Positions 6,543-7,209 of a stretch of 7,209 nucleotides of DNA are shown here, piece by piece. The stretch is from contig JAFDGP010000129.1 in the NCBI GenBank assembly GCA_019309245.1, positions 1 through 7,209 on the forward strand, written 5' to 3'. The notes beneath the pieces are model-generated. The model worked only from the letters and a program-made list of their open reading frames with translations. It was not told the origin of the DNA and made no database searches. A program made the position numbers and the translations under genes. Source of the stretch: Deltaproteobacteria bacterium (GTDB taxonomy: Bacteria; Desulfobacterota; Desulfobacteria; Desulfobacterales; C00003060). The stretch's first letter is position 1. Every line of letters begins with the position of its first letter.

Positions 6543-6983
6543 ATGCAACGGTTTAGAGAATCCCTCGTTCCACAAGTCCCAAAACGGCCTGTTTTCCCCG
6601 AACGAAGGCGAGCCAAAAGATTCCGATTGCTCTGCAGAGCCTTTGCCGTCGCCAATCTACACTTTGGTGTCTTGGGCCAAATCATGGACATCAGCCGCGA
6701 CGGCCTGGGTGTCCGCTACGTAGCCGCACGTCAGCGCACCCGCGAGGTGTCGGTTATCAACATCATGTTATTGTTGGCCGAACACGGCTTTTCGTACAAT
6801 CACCTGCCCGTAAAGAGCGTTTGGGACCGGCGGATTCCACGGGACTATCCCTGCACGCTGCTCTGTGCGCGACGCTGCGGCATGCAGTTTAGGCCCATGA
6901 CAAAGAGCCAGATCGCCGAATTGCAGCACTTTATTGAACACTACACCACGGGTCAGATCATGGCCTTGGACGAAGGCGGGTAA
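6543..6983 (+). CDS. Stand-alone PilZ-domain protein, predicted c-di-GMP receptor
   Basis: A cytoplasmic 146-residue single-domain protein. The c-di-GMP contacts of the PilZ family are intact: the RxxxR motif at R22-R26 (in ERRRAKRF) and the DxSxxG motif DISRDG at 49-54. A beta-barrel region follows, ending in RRCGMQF (110-116), then a C-terminal helix (about 121-135) as usual for this fold. Binding c-di-GMP typically changes how such adaptors contact motility, polysaccharide or regulatory partners; the partner here is unknown. No transmembrane segment or second domain is present. It is transcribed divergently from the MBL operon and stands alone in the window. A longer version starting at 6468 adds 25 residues with no PilZ character. 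Confidence 0.85.
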   Translation: MQRFRESLVPQVPKRPVFPERRRAKRFRLLCRAFAVANLHFGVLGQIMDISRDGLGVRYVAARQRTREVSVINIMLLLAEHGFSYNHLPVKSVWDRRIPRDYPCTLLCARRCGMQFRPMTKSQIAELQHFIEHYTTGQIMALDEGG

Positions 6984-6996
6984 CCCGAATCCACCG

Positions 6997-7115
6997 CCAA
7001 AAAACGAAGATCGGACTCTTATGGCATGATTGCAGCGTGTTGAACAAAAACGCTGGTTGAAACCCTTCACTTGGCTTCAGCGTGGGCAGCTCCGCCTTGA
7101 TCTTCGTTTTTTTGG
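6997..7115. repeat. Long-range inverted repeat downstream of the PilZ gene
   Basis: CCAAAAAACGAAGATC (6997-7012) matches the reverse complement of GATCTTCGTTTTTTTGG (7099-7115) with a single extra T, enclosing about 86 bases. Inside, ACGCTG (7050-7055) can pair with CAGCGT at 7033-7038 or with CAGCGT at 7078-7083. It starts 14 bases after the PilZ stop and may act as its transcript end or be a small non-autonomous mobile element. No target-site duplication is visible. Confidence 0.5.
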
Positions 7116-7153
7116 CCCTTCGGGGATGCCGATTTTACCGGATCTGCTTTGTT

Positions 7154-7194
7154 GGTGGGCGCTTGAAGTACAACAGTACGTCGGCACGCCCACC
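7154..7194. repeat. Imperfect palindrome, REP-like
   Basis: GGTGGGCG (7154-7161) pairs with CGCCCACC (7187-7194), and GTAC-AACA-GTAC (7168-7179) forms an inner stem. The interval 7116-7209 has no supportable gene, although a minus-strand frame stays open from the right edge to a stop at 7067-7069. Confidence 0.5.
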
Positions 7195-7209
7195 GCCTCG
7201 CATCTCCGG

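Noticed and set aside
6308..6691. 127-codon minus-strand frame opposite the PilZ start
   Set aside because: Very basic, no recognisable domain, and overlaps the PilZ coding region, which has family motifs and a strong ribosome site.

Overview
The window is ordinary bacterial chromosomal DNA of moderately high GC. The gene families point to an anaerobic member of the Desulfobacterota (former Deltaproteobacteria): an acyl-CoA dehydrogenase, a MeaB-type B12 chaperone, an XRE-cupin regulator, an RNase Z-like metallo-beta-lactamase-fold protein and a stand-alone PilZ protein. This placement is an inference from gene content and protein style, not from a marker gene. No rRNA, tRNA, CRISPR array, transposase or integrase is visible.

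Layout. Five genes lie on the minus strand and one on the plus strand. Reading down the minus strand from 5886 they are: an MBL-fold hydrolase (5886-4936), meaB (4939-3941), an XRE-cupin regulator (3944-3390), an acyl-CoA dehydrogenase (start 3163, stop 2000) and glgX (start 1726, running off the left edge without its C-terminus). The first three overlap by 4 bases at each junction (GTGA and ATGA), so they are almost certainly one translationally coupled operon. The acyl-CoA dehydrogenase follows after a 226-base gap packed with palindromes and may have its own regulated promoter. glgX follows after a 273-base gap holding a palindromic repeat and is probably separate. A PilZ-domain gene (6543-6983) runs divergently on the plus strand behind a 656-base non-coding interval. 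The right end (6984-7209) contains only inverted repeats.

Function. MeaB is the G-protein chaperone of methylmalonyl-CoA mutase, and the acyl-CoA dehydrogenase oxidises an acyl-CoA, so the core suggests branched-chain or odd-chain acyl-CoA / propionyl-CoA metabolism. The XRE-cupin protein is the likely local regulator. The mutase and electron-transfer flavoprotein genes are not in the window. GlgX debranches glycogen. The PilZ protein is a predicted c-di-GMP receptor.

Nothing here amounts to a clearly new system. The points most worth checking are the MBL-MeaB-regulator operon, the palindrome cluster and same-frame relict reading frame ahead of the acyl-CoA dehydrogenase, and the structured non-coding DNA on both sides of the PilZ gene.
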